From NCBI RefSeq assembly GCF_003857055.1, contig NZ_QGSZ01000130.1, forward strand, positions 1 through 53,827: a stretch of 53,827 bases of DNA, written 5' to 3'. Both the position numbers and the translations under genes were made by a program. How positions within the stretch are numbered: position 1 is the first letter of the stretch; every line of letters begins with the position of its first letter. The notes below the pieces were generated by a model that made no database searches, had not been told where the DNA came from, and saw only the letters and a program-made list of their open reading frames with translations. The stretch comes from Micromonospora inaquosa. GTDB taxonomy: Bacteria; Actinomycetota; Actinomycetes; Mycobacteriales; Micromonosporaceae. Shown piece by piece: positions 53,588 through 53,827 of this stretch.

Positions 53588-53616
53588 TTGACACGGCGGA
53601 AACGGGCGGGTAACGT
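53588..53616 (+). promoter_or_regulatory. rrn promoter, downstream copy
   Basis: A consensus TTGACA (53588-53593) and TAACGT (53611-53616) are 17 nt apart. Transcription should start near 53623 and run into the 16S leader. Confidence 0.8.
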
Positions 53617-53827
53617 AGTAAAAGTGCCTGGCGCTGATAGCGGTGGGTACGGGGTACGGAAAGCCCCGGTTGGGGTTCCGCTGAGGTGGGGCTTCTGGTT
53701 GGTGTGTGGTTGTTCTTTGAGAACTCAACAGGGTGCTTGTAAAGCCAGTGCCAATTATGATTTATACCCCGGACTGGTCAGTTTTTGCTGGCTGGTTGGG
53801 ATTCCTTTGGCAACATTTGTTTGTTGC
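53617..53827 (+). other. rrn leader; 16S rRNA gene begins beyond the window
   Basis: The sequence carries the conserved actinobacterial pre-16S leader features: the block TTTGAGAACTCAACAGGGTG (near 53716-53735), GCCAGTGCCAA, and TTGGGATTCCTTTGGCAAC near the end, which in relatives lies shortly before the mature 16S 5' end and forms part of the processing stem. The GTTTGATCCTGG start of 16S is not reached. Confidence 0.85.

Overview
The window is GC-rich actinomycete DNA, most likely from Micromonospora or a close relative in the Micromonosporaceae. The evidence is the strong G/C bias at third codon positions, frequent GTG starts, 4-nt GTGA/ATGA stop-start overlaps, the def-fmt-rsmB, rib, hisE-hisG, infC-rpmI-rplT, pheST-arg gene order, and a leader sequence of actinobacterial rrn type at the right edge. 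All calls come from reading the sequence; no database search was run.

Layout. 1-9,800 is accessory in character. A leftward operon encodes an APC-type permease, an acetamidase/formamidase, a GPP34-domain protein and a GNAT acetyltransferase cut by the window edge. A second leftward cassette encodes a methyltransferase and two proteins I do not recognise. A divergent HTH/TPR-type regulator, another GNAT and the wreck of an AfsR-like regulator follow. 9,868-12,790 is def-fmt-rsmB, converging on two paralogous secreted lipoproteins (12,842-14,705). 14,960-16,598 holds rpe and a receiver-GGDEF protein. 16,678-21,164 is a complete riboflavin operon (FMN riboswitch, ribD, ribE, ribM, ribBA, ribH). 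A polar amino-acid ABC transporter runs leftward (21,172-23,624). Then come hisE-hisG, a PH-domain membrane protein, infC-rpmI-rplT, an rRNA methyltransferase and pheST. A 3.1-kb stretch of cargo genes (32,051-35,090) separates pheT from the arginine operon argCJBDFRH (35,180-42,661), which lacks argG. The right part (42,705-51,816) is mixed housekeeping and conserved hypothetical genes, followed by tyrS and a tandem-promoter rrn upstream region whose 16S gene lies beyond the window.

The most interesting structure is in the arg operon. Every gene junction is a 4-nt stop/start overlap, and where the genes do not touch (argJ-argB and argR-argH) the gap is filled by tiny open frames that themselves overlap by GTGA/ATGA on both sides. 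At argJ-argB there are two tandem 59-bp units, each a 20-codon frame. At argR-argH there is one 33-codon frame with a related C-terminal sequence (SPAVANER / SPAVASER). Each ends in a GAAAGG purine tract that can serve as the ribosome-binding site of the next start. This looks like a repeat family that inserts into coupled junctions without breaking the coupling.

Other points worth attention are a possible pheST leader-peptide attenuator with two mutually exclusive hairpins, a 33-bp symmetrical operator next to a small HTH protein, a pair of tandem hairpins inside the unrecognised three-gene cassette, a possible 18-codon peptide gene divergent from a TPR regulator, and an ATC start for infC.
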